Positions 11,696-23,897 of a DNA stretch of 64,000 nucleotides are shown here, piece by piece. The notes beneath the pieces were generated by a model, which searched no databases, was not told the origin of the DNA, and worked only from the letters and a program-made list of their open reading frames with translations. Position numbers and translations under genes: made by a program. Position 1 is the stretch's first letter. Each line of letters starts with the position of its first letter. The DNA is from Homarus americanus (taxonomy: Eukaryota > Arthropoda > Malacostraca > Decapoda > Nephropidae). Where the stretch lies: positions 2,029,834 through 2,093,833 of the forward strand of contig NW_024748870.1 in the NCBI RefSeq assembly GCF_018991925.1, read 5' to 3'.

Positions 11696-12290
11696 AACGG
11701 GAGAAAATCAACGGTACACAAGACGTAAATAGTGTTGCGCCGCTCACACGCTTCAATACAGTTTACGTTACTGTGTCAACAATCCCGGGAGGTGGTAGCT
11801 GCCGGCTATCCTCTCATTAAATAAACTTACGATACCTTCACTGACCTCACCATGGTTCATTTAATAGAAAGTATTTAAGTTTTTATATTTTGTTTGTGGT
11901 TTTTTTCAGATGTATAATGAGTTAACTAAAGATAATAAGTTTAAAAATTACTCTAAAGTTACGTATGCCTGTAGAACCTAACCTAATCCCCGAGGTAGTG
12001 GGAGTCTATATATTATCTTATTCATGTTGTGGGATTTTCTTCTATGGGATTTTGTCTGGTGGGATTGTCTTTGGGATGATTTTCTTCCCTCCCAGTAGTG
12101 TGTGTGTGTGTGGTTGGAGAGGAGGTGGCTGGGAGATTGGAGGTGCTTGGGAAGAGTAAGAAAGGAGATAAGGAGGACAAGAGCTGAGGAGGAAGACCAG
12201 GAGGTGGAGGGTGGCCTGGGGTCACTCTCTAACAAGGTCAATGAGCTGCGTCATGGTGGGGGCTGCTGTAGAGACTGAGACTCTGGAGTT

Positions 12291-12294
<4 letters not shown>
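11696..12294. other. Non-coding DNA, nothing recognised
   Basis: Frames at 11965-12241 overlap on both strands and are G/A-rich or C/T-rich low-complexity. No domain. Confidence 0.5.
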
Positions 12295-12352
<58 letters not shown>

Positions 12353-12530
12353 TTATTGTATGTATATGTGTATGATTATTGTACGTGTGTGTATGATTAT
12401 TGCATGTGTGTATGATTCTGCGTAAGATTATTGTATGTATGTATGATTATGATATGTATATGTGTATGAATAATAATCCTCTTTATGATTATGTATGTAT
12501 GTATGTGCGTATGTATGTATGTGCCCTCGA
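12295..12530. repeat. (GT)n followed by TGTATGATTATTG and GTAT repeats
   Basis: Pure (GT)n at 12295-12351, then repeated TGTATGATTATTGTATG-like units to 12480 and (GTAT)n to about 12525. Confidence 0.9.
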
Positions 12531-12811
12531 TAATGTAACTGAATCCTAGGATACAAAACAAGTGACTCGGATATCAAGTGTTCGAAGCAACTGAATCAGC
12601 GAACAGAACAAGAGAGGAACCAGCCCCGCGCCCTGGGGATCAATGATTCACTCATATGACCTACTCGAGACGCTGACGGTTCGTTTAAGAGGCTTTAAAG
12701 CATCGGGTCTGTCAGGGAGGGAGGGAGGGATGGGGGGAGGGAGAGAAGGAAGGAGAGAAGTGAGAGTGCTTCAGTCTGCATGACTGATAAAAGCCAATAG
12801 GGAGGGAGTCC

Positions 12812-12813
<2 letters not shown>
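12531..12813. other. Short unique stretch, nothing recognised
   Basis: Includes a GGGA-rich run at 12714-12755. No gene. Confidence 0.5.

Positions 12814-12895
<82 letters not shown>
12814..12895. repeat. (GT)n microsatellite
   Basis: About 40 uninterrupted GT units. Confidence 0.97.
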
Positions 12896-12896
<1 letters not shown>

Positions 12897-13019
12897 ACTA
12901 TAGGTGAGGGTGGGGGGAGTCGCAGGAATCACCGTGCAGGAGTATGTGTCATCAGGTGTGTACTGTAGGTGTAGGAACGTGTGAATCACCAGGAATATGT
13001 GGAAGGGGGGTGTTACCAA

Positions 13020-13215
13020 CCAGGCGTGGGGTGGAGGACAGTGTACAGGCCACTAGGTAGGCGTGTGAGTCACTAGGCAGGCGTGTGACAGGGATGTGTA
13101 AGTCGCTAGCGGGACGTGGAGGTCACCAAGTGGGCGTGTGGCGGGAGCGTGTAACAGGGACATGTGTGTGTGTGTGGGGGGGGGGGTCATCAGGTGGGCG
13201 TGTGAGGGGCGCGGG
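13020..13215. repeat. Degenerate GGCGTGTG repeat
   Basis: Imperfect units resembling CACTAGGCAGGCGTGTGA recur about six times, with an internal GT/G run at 13163-13187. Confidence 0.6.
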
Positions 13216-13534
13216 AATGGCTCACGTTTCGGCCACACTCGCCACACGCCTGGACACATGATCCCCCACCAAATACCGTGATGGTCGACGCGGGCTGGTG
13301 GTGGTGGTGGTCCTTCGTCAGATCTCCTGCCGTGATAGCTCGAACACCAACCATGATCCCTCCCCACACCACCGCCCATGTTACACCCGCCATCTCATAC
13401 CTCCCAACATACCACACAGGTTTTCTCAGTCAATAAAAAATGGATAACTGACCCCGAGGAAACTTACGTAACTCTAATATCATTGTCTCTTACGTCACAG
13501 TATTATCAAGTCTCCCTCCCTCCCTCCTTCCCCC

Positions 13535-13538
<4 letters not shown>

Positions 13539-13583
<45 letters not shown>
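13539..13583. repeat. (GA)n microsatellite
   Basis: About 21 GA units. Confidence 0.96.
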
Positions 13584-13584
<1 letters not shown>

Positions 13585-13810
13585 CTGAAATGGGACGTCA
13601 TGTTAATATTATACCTTCCAAATGTTGGGGTTAAATTGTAACATAATCAATAACATTTCTATAATCACTTCATTTCTAAATCAATTTCTAATCACACCAA
13701 TATAAGTATCTAGTCTAGTAACTCAACCTATTAGAAAAACAAAGTATCTTCTCTCAGGCCCACAGTCCATAGTAGGAGGGCAGTTATTGTATTGTAATGA
13801 GAACGAAAAC

Positions 13811-14412
13811 TATCCTGTCCTTAAACTGAACTAACGTATCCTTACACTGAACCTATCCCTTCACTGAACTAACCCCTATCCTTACACCGAACTAACCTAC
13901 CCTTACACTGAACCTATCCCTTCACTGAACTAACCCCTATCCTTACACCGAACTAACCTACCCTTACACTGAACCTATCCCTTCACTGAACTAACCCCTA
14001 TCCTTACACCGAACTAACCTACCCCTTACACTGAACCTACCCTTACACTGAACCTATCCCTTCACTGAACTAACCCCTATCCTTACACCGAACTAACCTA
14101 CCCTTACACTGAACCTATCCCTTCACTGAACTAACCCCTATCCTTACACCGAACTAACCTACCCTTACACTGAACCTATCCCTTCACTGAACTAACCCCT
14201 ATCCTTACACCGAACTAACCTACCCTTACACTGAACCTATCCCTTCACTGAACTAACCCCTATCCTTACACCGAACTAACCTACCCTTACACTGAACCTA
14301 TCCCTTCACTGAACCTATCCCTACACTGAACTAACCCCTATCCTTACACCGAACTAACCTACCCTTACACTGAACCTATCCCTTCACTGAACCTATCCCT
14401 ATCCTTACAGAG
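13811..14412. repeat. 61-bp composite minisatellite, about 9-10 copies
   Basis: The 61-bp period contains four related subunits of the type CCTTACACTGAACCTA / CCTTCACTGAACTAACCCCTA. The repeat of CTAACCCCTATC at 13869 and 13930 gives the 61-bp period. The subunits end in CCTA/CTAAC, so a CCTAA-like origin is possible. Confidence 0.94.
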
Positions 14413-15125
14413 TTAAATCACCACGGGTCGAGGTGTCCGTTCCCAGATGTCACACAGGGGCGCGGGTGACACAACTTAGCTCAGGTAAGATCATATCACA
14501 ACAAACAAACATACAAATACGTCTGGGACCTTATATAGCCTACCCCAGCGACTCTCACACTCGACTCGACTGGGCACAAATCCAGCCTCGTCCCACAAGC
14601 GGTCACAGGCATTTTTTTTTTAAGATTCGTTTAAGTCATCAGCCAAAAAAAAATAAATAAATAAATAAATAAAGCTTAGTGTGTTTACATAAATTACAAA
14701 GATATATCGACTAAGTATAAAAGAAATTCTTACGGATCATTGTTAAACTTTTACTTTCGTTTACAAAATAACAAGAAATCGGTTATCACTTTGGGAAAAA
14801 ATATGAAAAAAATAATTAGTTGTCACTGATAACACAAAGAATTACATTTCGTGAAGGAATTGAAGAAAGATATATTTATAAGACTGTCTGTGTTCATCCA
14901 GTCGTCAGTGTGGGTCTAGTCCTCCAGGTGGCTATATCTCCCGCCATCGCTCACCATAAACGTCACCTCGGTGGTCTAATACTACACAGAGATGTATCCT
15001 AAATAAATGAATCGACCATTTACTTCTAAATTTTCACCCCTAGATGCTTTTAATAGTTTTCTGCCTGAACGCGTATTAACCTAACCTAACGAAACTCTTT
15101 TTTTACGCAACAATTCTGTACCCCT
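14413..15125. other. Non-coding DNA, nothing firm
   Basis: (AAAT)n at 14650-14672 and a CCTAA pair at 15078-15092. The short frames at 14433-14660 and 14820-15002 show no domain. Confidence 0.5.
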
Positions 15126-15311
15126 TCACCCCGGCTGTACCGTCAGTTGTTGGTACAATACTGTATCCTCCTCGCTTGGTAGGAGTAAAGAGCTGTTGTT
15201 TATGAAGTTTCTAATTTGTATTCGCGGCAGATTTACACAAACATTATCACCGCTCGTTTTCACCAAAGTCATAGCGTCAAAATCATCACAATAAGCCATT
15301 ACGAAAGCCAT
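15126..15311 (-). CDS. Putative small ORF or first exon, 61 codons, unknown function
   Basis: I do not recognise this product. Read on the minus strand it begins MAFVMAYCDDFDAMTLVKTS and has a balanced, non-repetitive composition, unlike nearly all other frames in the region. The ATG context GAAGAATGG has A at -3 and G at +4, a good animal initiation context. About 40 bp upstream on the minus strand lies TCAGTT (15348-15353), which matches the arthropod initiator TCAKTY, within a locally GC-richer stretch (15330-15400). It ends at a TGA inside GGGGTGAAGG, where GTGAAG could instead serve as a splice donor. Chance ORF remains quite possible. Confidence 0.25.
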   Translation of the reverse strand: MAFVMAYCDDFDAMTLVKTSGDNVCVNLPRIQIRNFINNSSLLLPSEEDTVLYQQLTVQPG

Positions 15312-15616
15312 TCTTCAGACAGAGTGAGAGAGAGACCTTGCCGCCCCAAACTGAGTTCCTCGAGCTACTGACGAAGGGCCGCCGTAGGGACCTTCAGGGT
15401 TAGTTATGTAAATTCTTTTAACCTAACTAGAGATGCGAGAACACGTGTAGCATCTCATAAGCTGCGGCGTAAAGACCAAAACGATGATTAAAAAAATATC
15501 ATTAATCTTTCACAGCAACCAAAAGGAGTTCTCTTATCCCTATGTAAGGAGCTAATGAGAACGTACGAATCCTTGAGAAATTTAGACCCAAGTTTTCAAT
15601 CTCTCTCAGACACAGA

Positions 15617-15757
15617 TCCTCCCGCCCATCATCCTCCCGCCCATCACCCTCCCGCCCATCATCCTCCCGCCCATCACCCTCCCGCCCATCATCCTCCCGC
15701 CCATCACCCTCCCGCCCATCATCCTCCCGCCCTCCATCCTCCCGCCCTCCATCCTCC
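15617..15757. repeat. 15-bp CCTCCCGCCCATCAT minisatellite
   Basis: About nine copies, alternating CCATCAT and CCATCAC endings; the last units change to CCCTCCAT. The plus-strand frame is a Pro/Ala/His repeat and not a gene. Confidence 0.94.
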
Positions 15758-16565
15758 CATTCCTAATTACCAGTTAACATGCTACAAGTCACTGGGGAAG
15801 CGTTAAGTACAGGTTAAGCCGCCAATCGTATAAGTGGGCACGCTCATCGGCTCCCGTTTAAGGCTGGAATTTCAGCAGTTCATCAACAAATGGCCATAGA
15901 ACGTAGTGGAGTTTAAGCCAAGGTAATAAATACCCAGGTATGAATAATTCCCAGGTAATTTACTGAACCTCCTCCTCCTCTTCTTCCCCTTTCTTATATC
16001 GACTGTAGGAGCGAGACGGCAGCCAGTCAGCCAAGTTAACCCTCGACTTGGTTAGTGATTGACGGCGAGGTGAATGTAATTAGTCGAGTAATGAATGTGT
16101 GAGAGAATGAGAGTGCCTGGGGAGAATACCACCTCCTCCACCCAACACACCCACACACATTGACCCACACACACACATTGACCCACACATCCTTTTAATA
16201 ACCTTTTTACTAATTATTTTACCATTATAAACATTTAAAACATGTTGTAAAATTAAGAGTATTTTTCCATCTCACGACTTCACAATACATAAGACAGATA
16301 CCAACCTCAGGTTACCCTCAGCCCGGGGATAAATTCTGAATAACATGAGATATATTTTGGTAAATGTCCCAGCCTCGTGTGGTTAGGTTAGGTTATGAGG
16401 GATACAGCTGAAGCCGGAGGGAGATATGTGAAGGGTTCAATGCGTCTTTTAACATCATCTCCTTTTACCAGACACAACGGCTATACAGATAAGGACTCGC
16501 CTGTGTAGTGTGACAGTGTTCAGGACCTGCACCATACCCTGCCCCTGCCACACCCTCCCTACCAC
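15758..16565. other. Non-coding DNA, nothing recognised
   Basis: Contains CACACATTGACC repeats at 16143-16190 and a TTAGG pair at 16380-16396. Confidence 0.5.
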
Positions 16566-17165
16566 ACCATCCTTTACATCACCCACTGTTCCACCCACTA
16601 TTCCACCACCCTTTACACCACCCACTGTTCCACCAACCCTTTACACCACCCACTATTCCACCACCCTTTACACCACCCACTATTCCACCACCCTTTACAC
16701 CACCCACTATTCCACCACCCTTTACACCACCCCATATTTTCCACCACCCTTTACACCTGCCCACTATTCCTACCCTTTACACCACCCCACTATTCCACCA
16801 CCCTTTACACCACCCACTATTCCACCACCCTTTACACCACCCACTATTCCCACCACCCTTTACACCACCCACTATTCACCAACCCTTTACCACCACTATT
16901 CCACCAACCCTTTACACCTGCCTATTCCACCACCCTTTACACCCACTATTCCACCACCCTTCCACCACCACTATTCCTACCTTTACACCACCCACTACCA
17001 CCACCCCTTTACACCACCCACTATTCCACCACCCTTTACACCACCCACTATTCCACCACCCTTTACACCACCCACTATTCCACCACCCTTTACACCACCC
17101 ACTATTCCACCACCCTTTACACCACCCACTATTCCACCACCCTTTACACCACCCACTGTTCCACT
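16566..17165. repeat. 27-bp minisatellite CCCTTTACACCACCCACTAT TCCACCA
   Basis: The 27-bp unit (checked by CCCTT at 17059 and 17086) is repeated about 22 times, regular at both ends and degraded in the middle (16730-17000). Because 27 is divisible by three, long frames appear on both strands (a 9-residue repeat such as FTPPTIPPP). These are not genes. Confidence 0.94.
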
Positions 17166-17464
17166 TCCAGATATCAATATTAACTGTTACATATACAAAA
17201 AGTTGTCCAACGGAATAACAGGACTGGATACCATGACGTTTGGCCTTGGTTAAGTAGTACACTCCGTCATAAGAGACATTTGTAAATACCGCTATACAAT
17301 CGATGTTTTGTAAGTGTGTTTCAGACTCATAAAATATCATCAGCTTACTGGTAAATTAATTAACAGTAAAATAATCTGAACTTTACAGCTTAATCTTTAC
17401 TTCCGAATATGAGAAATAATTTATCGTTAAAGTTTTATCGTTGGAAGTGTTTAAAAAATGGGGG

Positions 17465-17465
<1 letters not shown>

Positions 17466-17537
<72 letters not shown>
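17466..17537. repeat. (TC)n microsatellite
   Basis: About 35 TC units. Confidence 0.97.
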
Positions 17538-17540
<3 letters not shown>

Positions 17541-19495
17541 GCAAGGTTTACTAGAGACAATAAACAGTATAAACTATAATTAAATCAGAACACAAAAGAC
17601 GTTTCCTTAGGCAACATCATCCTGAGAACCAAGGACGACCCCTGCCATCACCTTCAATAAAGACTCAAACAGGTCCTGGTCATGAGCTGTGCGTCTTACA
17701 TAATTATACTGTACTGTGGCATTATGGTCAAATACAAGGTCAACAGTCTCTACTACTATTGAAAGGTATCAAATAGACTAATAAGTAATCCTAATTCCTA
17801 TTACGTGATATATCTTCCCTGGTGCTCCGTGTGAAGGTGATAAAAAAATGTTCTTTAATTACCGGCTACCACCACAGAAATAGCCTAGCGTCAGGCCGCA
17901 CCCTCCTTCACTCAACCACCAGAGACTGCCTGCAGCCACGCCAGGAGGTAAACAAAACCTCCTCTTATTTATCACTAAAATATATATCCTGAAATGTGAC
18001 ACACAGGAAAAAAAAGAAAAATCGGGGTTGGTTGAGAGTGAGTACAGGTCTCCGAGGGGGAATCGAATGTGGAACAAATGGCTGGGTGTAGAATTACTTT
18101 CCTACGCCTGTGTTCTGGGTTGTGTTGCCGTCTTTGTGTTGTTGAGTTCTCCTATGTGGTTCATAATACCGTGTAGTTTTAATAACGAGGCAACACCTAT
18201 GAAGGAATTCTGTTTATGCTTCCCTCACGTAAAAAATGAAATATACTTGGAAACAATTTAAGAAAAACAGCCGTATAGAGAGCCTTAATATCTAACGTAA
18301 ATAAAGGATATTATTTATTTACATTATGAAAACATAGATAAATATTTTTTTTCCATTGCGATATTCAGAAATTAATTAATACCAAGGCGTAATATTACAT
18401 CGTTGAAGTGGGATGGCTGGCAGTTGTCGTCACTTAGCGTCACTGTACCGTTTAGTGACTCGTGGACGGACTAGTGATGTTCCAACGACGCCCGCGGTGA
18501 TGGAGACAGGAAATATGACATTCTAGAGAAAATACATCATTAAAAAGAGAGTCACTGAGTCTATCTACAGTCTGGTGTCAGTTTATCATGTCGGATCTGT
18601 TAAATTATAAACCGTAATAGTTGTCAGTCTATGATCATGCGTCTGCCTCGGAAGGTCTACTGAGAAAGGGAATTATTTAAGCTTCTCAAGAAACACTAAA
18701 TATAAACATTGGTAATAATCTCATACGTGTAGTCAGTTGTGTAGACGTGTAGCCGCTCAGGTGTGAAGTTATGTATAGGTGGCGACATCCAGGTGTGTGA
18801 TGATGACGGACAAGGATGATGATGACGACGGACAAGTACAAGGACGGACAGATGTGATGTTCAGTTGTGATGAGGTGAAGACGATTCCTTAAGGGGAGAG
18901 AGAGACAGGGGGGTCAGAGGGTACAAAGTGTGAAGTACTCTTTGCCTAACCGCCCCCCGCTCTGCCTCACAACACCGTCATTAGATTCTCCTCACTCACA
19001 GCCTCATTACTAATACACCATCAAGTTCATAATACTATACACAGTCTCATATGACATTAAAACACATTCAGGTGACGTAACTTAAATTAGGAAGGTTTTA
19101 TTAATAATTCAACTCGGGTGTTAACCTGGACATTGGTTTTTGCGCACTGGCCATAAACAATGACTTAGGATTTTCAAGACAGTGTAAAATATGTTTGATT
19201 ATGTGGTAACAGTCTTATATATATATTTACTAATACTATTTTATATGTGGTAATTCAGATAATGTAGAATATATAATGTCCTTGAGATAAATATATAGTA
19301 TTTGTTTAGGTTTTCAAGAGTGCTCAACCTCACCCAAGTTAATATTGCTGCTGTTATTCACTTTGTATATTTTTCTGATCAAATAAACTGTTTCAATTTC
19401 TATAGATTTTTACATGTGCATTTTTTAACAATACTGTAAAGGTAACTAACCAAAGAAAAACGTCAGACAATACAGAGGTAGAGTTCAGTACTGAC
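17538..19495. other. Long unique AT-rich stretch, no gene recognised
   Basis: Only short frames (17859-18077 minus, 18028-18261 plus) without recognisable domains. A short GATGATGACGG repeat lies at 18797-18840. This is one of the few low-repeat parts of the window. Confidence 0.5.
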
Positions 19496-19499
19496 ATAC

Positions 19500-19872
19500 C
19501 TAAACCTAACCTAACCTAACCACACATGAAATACACACCAGAAACATGATCGATCTCTGTATAGTGTCGCCTGCCTGGCTGACTGACCGTCCACCCACGT
19601 AAGTCATCTTCCACGCCAAGGTCCTTTATAGGGGGAGTTGCCACCTTTCGATGCTTTCTGGTTTAACCTAACCTAACCTGACCCTAGCCTAACCTAACCC
19701 GACCCGACCCTACCCTAACCTAACCTGACCCTAGCCTAACCTAACCTAACCCGACCCGACCCTACCCTAACCTAACCCTAGCCTAACCTAACCTGACCCT
19801 AGCCTAACCTAACCTGACCCTAACCTAACCTGACCCTAACCTAACCTGACCCTACCCTAACCTAACCTATCT
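19500..19872. repeat. Interstitial CCTAA (telomere-like) tract
   Basis: A short CCTAACCTAACC run at 19502-19522 and a 210-bp block at 19661-19872 made of CCTAA interspersed with CCTGACCCTAG and CCCGACCCGACCCTA variants. TTAGG is the arthropod telomeric motif; this is a degenerate interstitial tract or derived satellite and not a chromosome end. Confidence 0.85.
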
Positions 19873-19967
19873 GTGGCCGAAACCCCTATCGAATGTTAAA
19901 ATATTACTCTTAAATTGAATAAGATTAACAGGAATTGGTTATGAGATGAATGAGTGAGGTGGATTGG

Positions 19968-20044
19968 TCAGCTCACTCACTCACTCACACACCCACTCAC
20001 TCACTCACTCACTCACTCACTCACACACCCACTCACTCACTCAG
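19968..20044. repeat. (CTCA)n microsatellite
   Basis: Tetranucleotide run with two CACACACC interruptions. Confidence 0.93.
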
Positions 20045-20254
20045 ATAAGCAATCATATACCTGACTGACGTGGCTAAAAAAACAAACAGTCATATATCTA
20101 ACTTATAAGTACACATTGTCATTGCCACCTACCACACTCGGGCATAAAGATTAACACTTATCACCAACACCATTTTGCACTACACTAATGGACTCAAGTC
20201 TAACTCAAACAAAAAATCCAGACACTACTCATTACCCAAATAAACAGGTGGTAT

Positions 20255-20408
20255 TAACTTGTAAACAAACTAACCATAAAACCCACTTGTAAACAAACTA
20301 ACTATAGAAGCCACTTGTAAACAAACTAACTATAAAAGCCACTTGTAAACAAACTACCTGTAAAAGCCACTTGTAAACAAACTACCTGTAAAAGCTGCTT
20401 GTAAACCA
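20255..20408. repeat. 28-bp minisatellite, five copies
   Basis: The unit is CTTGTAAACAAACTAACTAT then AAAAGCCA, with the later copies changed to ACCTG. Confidence 0.92.
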
Positions 20409-20689
20409 TCGTTAACTACCAATTATTACCTCCCATCAACAGATTATAATGGGATTGTTTATATCACATTCAAGTAGTGTATTCATATGTATGTCTGTCT
20501 GTTATTGTTTAATTTTCAATAACAAGAATCAACATCAACAATTGGAAGTTAAAAGTAACGTCCTGTAAACACCACCGTCGTCACACCAATGTTACTTATG
20601 TTCCAGGGAAGTAACATAAGTAGCATTGGAGTAACTTACAGAAGCACTTATAAAGAATAATTAATAACAACAATATCACGATAGGAGTA

Positions 20690-21170
20690 ACAGAAGAAGA
20701 ATAATGGCAAAAGAAGGAGGAAGAGGAGGAGAATAAGAAGTATAGAAGGAGGGGGAAGAGAAGGAGAAAAAGTATTGGAGGAGGAGAAAGAGGAGGAGAA
20801 GAAATAGGAGGAGGAAGAGGGGGAGAAGAAGTATAGGAGGAGGAGGAAGAGAGGGAGAAGAAGTATAGGAGGAGGTGGACGGGGAGGAGGAGGTGGGGTG
20901 AGGTGGTGTAGGGGCCAGTGACCTTGAGAATGCAGTACCTGGCCTTTGATAATTACTTTAAGTCCACCAGGTGACCACTCTCTCTCTCTGCAGGCTCCTC
21001 CTCCTCTTCCTCCCTCTTCTCCTCCTCCACCTCCTATTACTCCCTCTTTTCTTAACCCCCCTCCTCCTCCCTCTTCTCTTCCTTCTCCTCCACCACCTTC
21101 TAGATTACTTCCTCTTCCTACAAGCTTCCTCACCTCCTCATCACAAGTTCCTCATTAACTAGCTATCTCC
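20690..21170. repeat. Purine-rich then pyrimidine-rich tract
   Basis: 20695-20900 is built from GGAGGAGAAGA-type repeats and 20990-21150 from CTCCTCTTCCTCC-type repeats on the same strand, so the two arms are complementary and could fold together. The open frames on both strands are low-complexity. Confidence 0.85.
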
Positions 21171-21299
21171 TTCGTTTACTTCCTCATTCTCTTCTATCAT
21201 TTATTCGTCTCTATCACTATTCTCTTTCATCTGCCCCCCCCTCCCCACCATTTCCTTGTAAGACCTCTCAGATATTTCCTGACTTCCTCTTATCACATT

Positions 21300-21630
21300 C
21301 CTCTCCTAACTACTTCACTCCCACATCCTTCTCCACCTGTCTAGTACTCTCACACTCCTCTCCATCTGCCTACTTCACTCCCCTAATCCCTCTCCACCTC
21401 CCAAACACTCCCCCATCCTCTCCACCTCCCAAACACTCCCCATCCCTCTCCCACCTCCCAACACCCCCATCCTCCACCTCCCAAACACCCCCCCCCCATC
21501 CCTCTCTACCTCCCTAGCCTCTCCCATCCCTGTGTATCCTTCCCACAACACTCCCTACTCCCTCTCCACTCCCTACTCCCTCTCCACTCCCTACTCCCTC
21601 TCCACTCCCTATTCCCTCTCCACTCCACCA
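21300..21630. repeat. C/T-rich minisatellites including an 18-bp unit
   Basis: CCTCTCCACCTCCCAAACAC-type units at 21380-21510, then TCCCTACTCCCTCTCCAC (18 bp) about four times at 21548-21628. Confidence 0.88.
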
Positions 21631-22125
21631 CAAACAACCGTCTATCTACCTCTGGCTTAAGACTAACCTCTCGTCCTACTATCCATCTTCCCCGACTCTC
21701 CCTAGGCCGAAGATTCCCATGGGACGAGGAGGAATGGGATGACTGGGCGGGGCAGTGAGGGGTAGAGTAACGGGGCGGGGCGGAATAGAGGAACAAAGGA
21801 TGGGCGTGGTCGGGGACGAGGGCGGATGAGAGGTGAGGTTGGGGCGTGAGGGTGAGTTGTAATGGGTTCGGTCAGATAGAGACGAGACCCGCAGCACAGG
21901 TGTCGTGTGTTGTGGTAAGGAAGTGGTACTCGGGAAACTCGTCCTATTGACTACGTAGAGGTAAATCTGAGGTAATGGAGATAAGGGAATCGACTCTCAC
22001 AACAACAACAGCGAGACGTTCTGGGTTATCCGTCAGGGAATATTTAATCATCAATTACGTCAGGTCAGGTTAGGTTAGAATTATGTATTTTCATTTAAAA
22101 CTTCTATTATAATTATATGTAGATC
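21631..22125. other. Non-coding DNA, nothing recognised
   Basis: G-rich segment at 21720-21890. Minus-strand frame 21506-21796 runs out of the repeat and has no domain. TTAGG pair at 22062-22078. Confidence 0.5.
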
Positions 22126-22216
22126 GTTCCTACACACACACATACACAACTCCCCCCACACATACACAACTCCCCCACACACACACCCCACACACACACA
22201 CACACCCCACACACAT
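22126..22216. repeat. Imperfect (CA)n/ACCCC repeat
   Basis: CACACA blocks separated by ACTCCCCC and CCC. Confidence 0.85.
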
Positions 22217-22304
22217 TATAAATATGACCATAAAAACGCAACCTAACTAGCCTAATCTCTACACCTAGCTCAGAATAAGACATCTAACAAGAGTGACCAG
22301 CTGA

Positions 22305-22640
22305 CATAAACAGGGGCTCCAGCACTATGACGTAAACAGAGCTCCAACACTTATGACTTGTAAACAGAGGCTCCAACACTATGACGTAAACAGAAGCTCC
22401 AACACTGAGCGTAAACAGAGAGCTCCAACACTATGACGTAAACAGAAGCTCCAACACTACTGAGCGTAAACAGAGAGCTCCAACACTATGACGTAAACAG
22501 AGAGCTCCAACACTATGACGTAAACAGAGAGCTCCAACACTATGACGTAAACAGAGAGCTCCAACACTATGACGTAAACAGAGAGCTCCAACACTATGGC
22601 GTAAACAGAGAGCTCCAACACTATGGCGTAAACACCTCCA
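22305..22640. repeat. 27-bp minisatellite, about 12 copies
   Basis: The unit is AGAGCTCCAACACTATGACG then TAAACAG. The 5' copies are degenerate and the 3' copies nearly identical. It gives a 9-residue repeat frame on the minus strand, an artefact of the unit length. Confidence 0.94.
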
Positions 22641-23422
22641 GAATAATAGTGTGACGTCATCAGTATCCCGAAACTGGGTGAAAATTAACGTAAATAAAAT
22701 AAAAATAAATAAATGAAAATTATCCACCGCCAAAATATAATATTGTCTTTGTAACTATGAAATGGGACGAGAAATGAGTTTGTTTTTTGTTTTTCTTGTA
22801 TATTTTGGTAGGCAGTGGAGGACACATAGTAAGTTTGTTGTATATGTTGTTCTTTGATATTATTAAAGATGGACAGAGAGGAATACTGAGGAGGAGAGAG
22901 AGAGAGAGAGAGAGAGAGGGGGGTAAGTAGGTAAAGGAAGAAGGAGGAGACATACTACAGCTCGTGACCAGAGTAATCCCTGAGGGGTATCCTGAAGGAG
23001 GGGCGTGTTGGCTGGCCAGTGTGTGTGTGTGTCTCTGGGGCGTCCATCACTCACTGTCTCTCCCTGCTCGAGGTAAAAACATGTGGAAAAACACCTTAAC
23101 CGACGTGTCGTACCATCCTGGCTCCTGGGGGTGGTTCCCTTGGGGTCGTCCAGGGGAGAGGGGGGTGGTCGTCCAGGGGAAGTAAGTAATAAGGAACATG
23201 GTCTTTAATCTATCTGTCTGTCTATCTATCTATCCATCTATCTACCTATCACAGAGGGTGAGTCACTTAGAATGAACCTCTGAGTCAGGTCTGGTTGAAC
23301 ATTTTTTTTATTCGAGTCATGAGATTGAACAAGAGATTCAGTTCGTGTGGATGAGAAAAGTGAGTCAGTCAGATGACGTCGTTCACTGCCACCAGCCGAA
23401 CTAAATAACAATCGACCTTTAC

Positions 23423-23424
<2 letters not shown>
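22641..23424. other. Non-coding DNA with short microsatellites
   Basis: (GA)n at 22894-22919 and (TCTG/TCTA)n at 23208-23250. No gene. Confidence 0.6.
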
Positions 23425-23495
<71 letters not shown>

Positions 23496-23496
23496 A
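23425..23496. repeat. (TC)n microsatellite
   Basis: About 35 TC units with one T insertion. Confidence 0.97.
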
Positions 23497-23696
23497 CCGC
23501 TTAATGATAACACCTGTCACTTATACCTGTACTACGACATATGTTAACTGTAATTAATTTTCCCCTGTTTAATCACTATTTAATTCACATAATTCCGTTC
23601 CAGGTATTTCTACGGCTCTGTGTCATTAGCAGTGATACTTTACCTTTAAATAGTACTGTAGCTACACACATACACTGAGCTACTAAAGCCCGTTCG

Positions 23697-23828
23697 ACTC
23701 TCTGAACCATGAACCCCAAGATTCAGACTCATGAATCCGAGGCATTTATGGATAGAATAATGTATCAGTCTACTGCTTCGGATTCACGAGTCTGAATCTC
23801 TCGGGGTTCGTGGTTCACGAGAGGCGTC
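23697..23828. repeat. Foldback inverted repeat with arms of about 50 bp
   Basis: The left arm contains AGATTCAGACTCATGAATCC and the right arm contains GGATTCACGAGTCTGAATCT; outer parts CTGAACCATGAACCCC and GGGGTTCGTGGTTCA also pair. The loop is about 30 bp. The arms differ at only a few positions. No coding capacity. It may be a small foldback element or MITE. It abuts the next satellite by 70 bp. Confidence 0.8.
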
Positions 23829-23897
23829 GGGGTGATCAGAGAGGAGGTGATAGTCTGTGAATTGAAAGTAAACTTTTGGGTATAAGTTTTATTTATA

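Noticed and set aside
16510..17253. 247-codon plus-strand open frame (Pro/Thr/Tyr-rich)
   Set aside because: It is the translation of a 27-bp minisatellite and the opposite strand is open too; no start context, domain or splice evidence.
19500..19872. True telomere end
   Set aside because: The CCTAA tract is short, degenerate and internal, with ordinary sequence on both sides.
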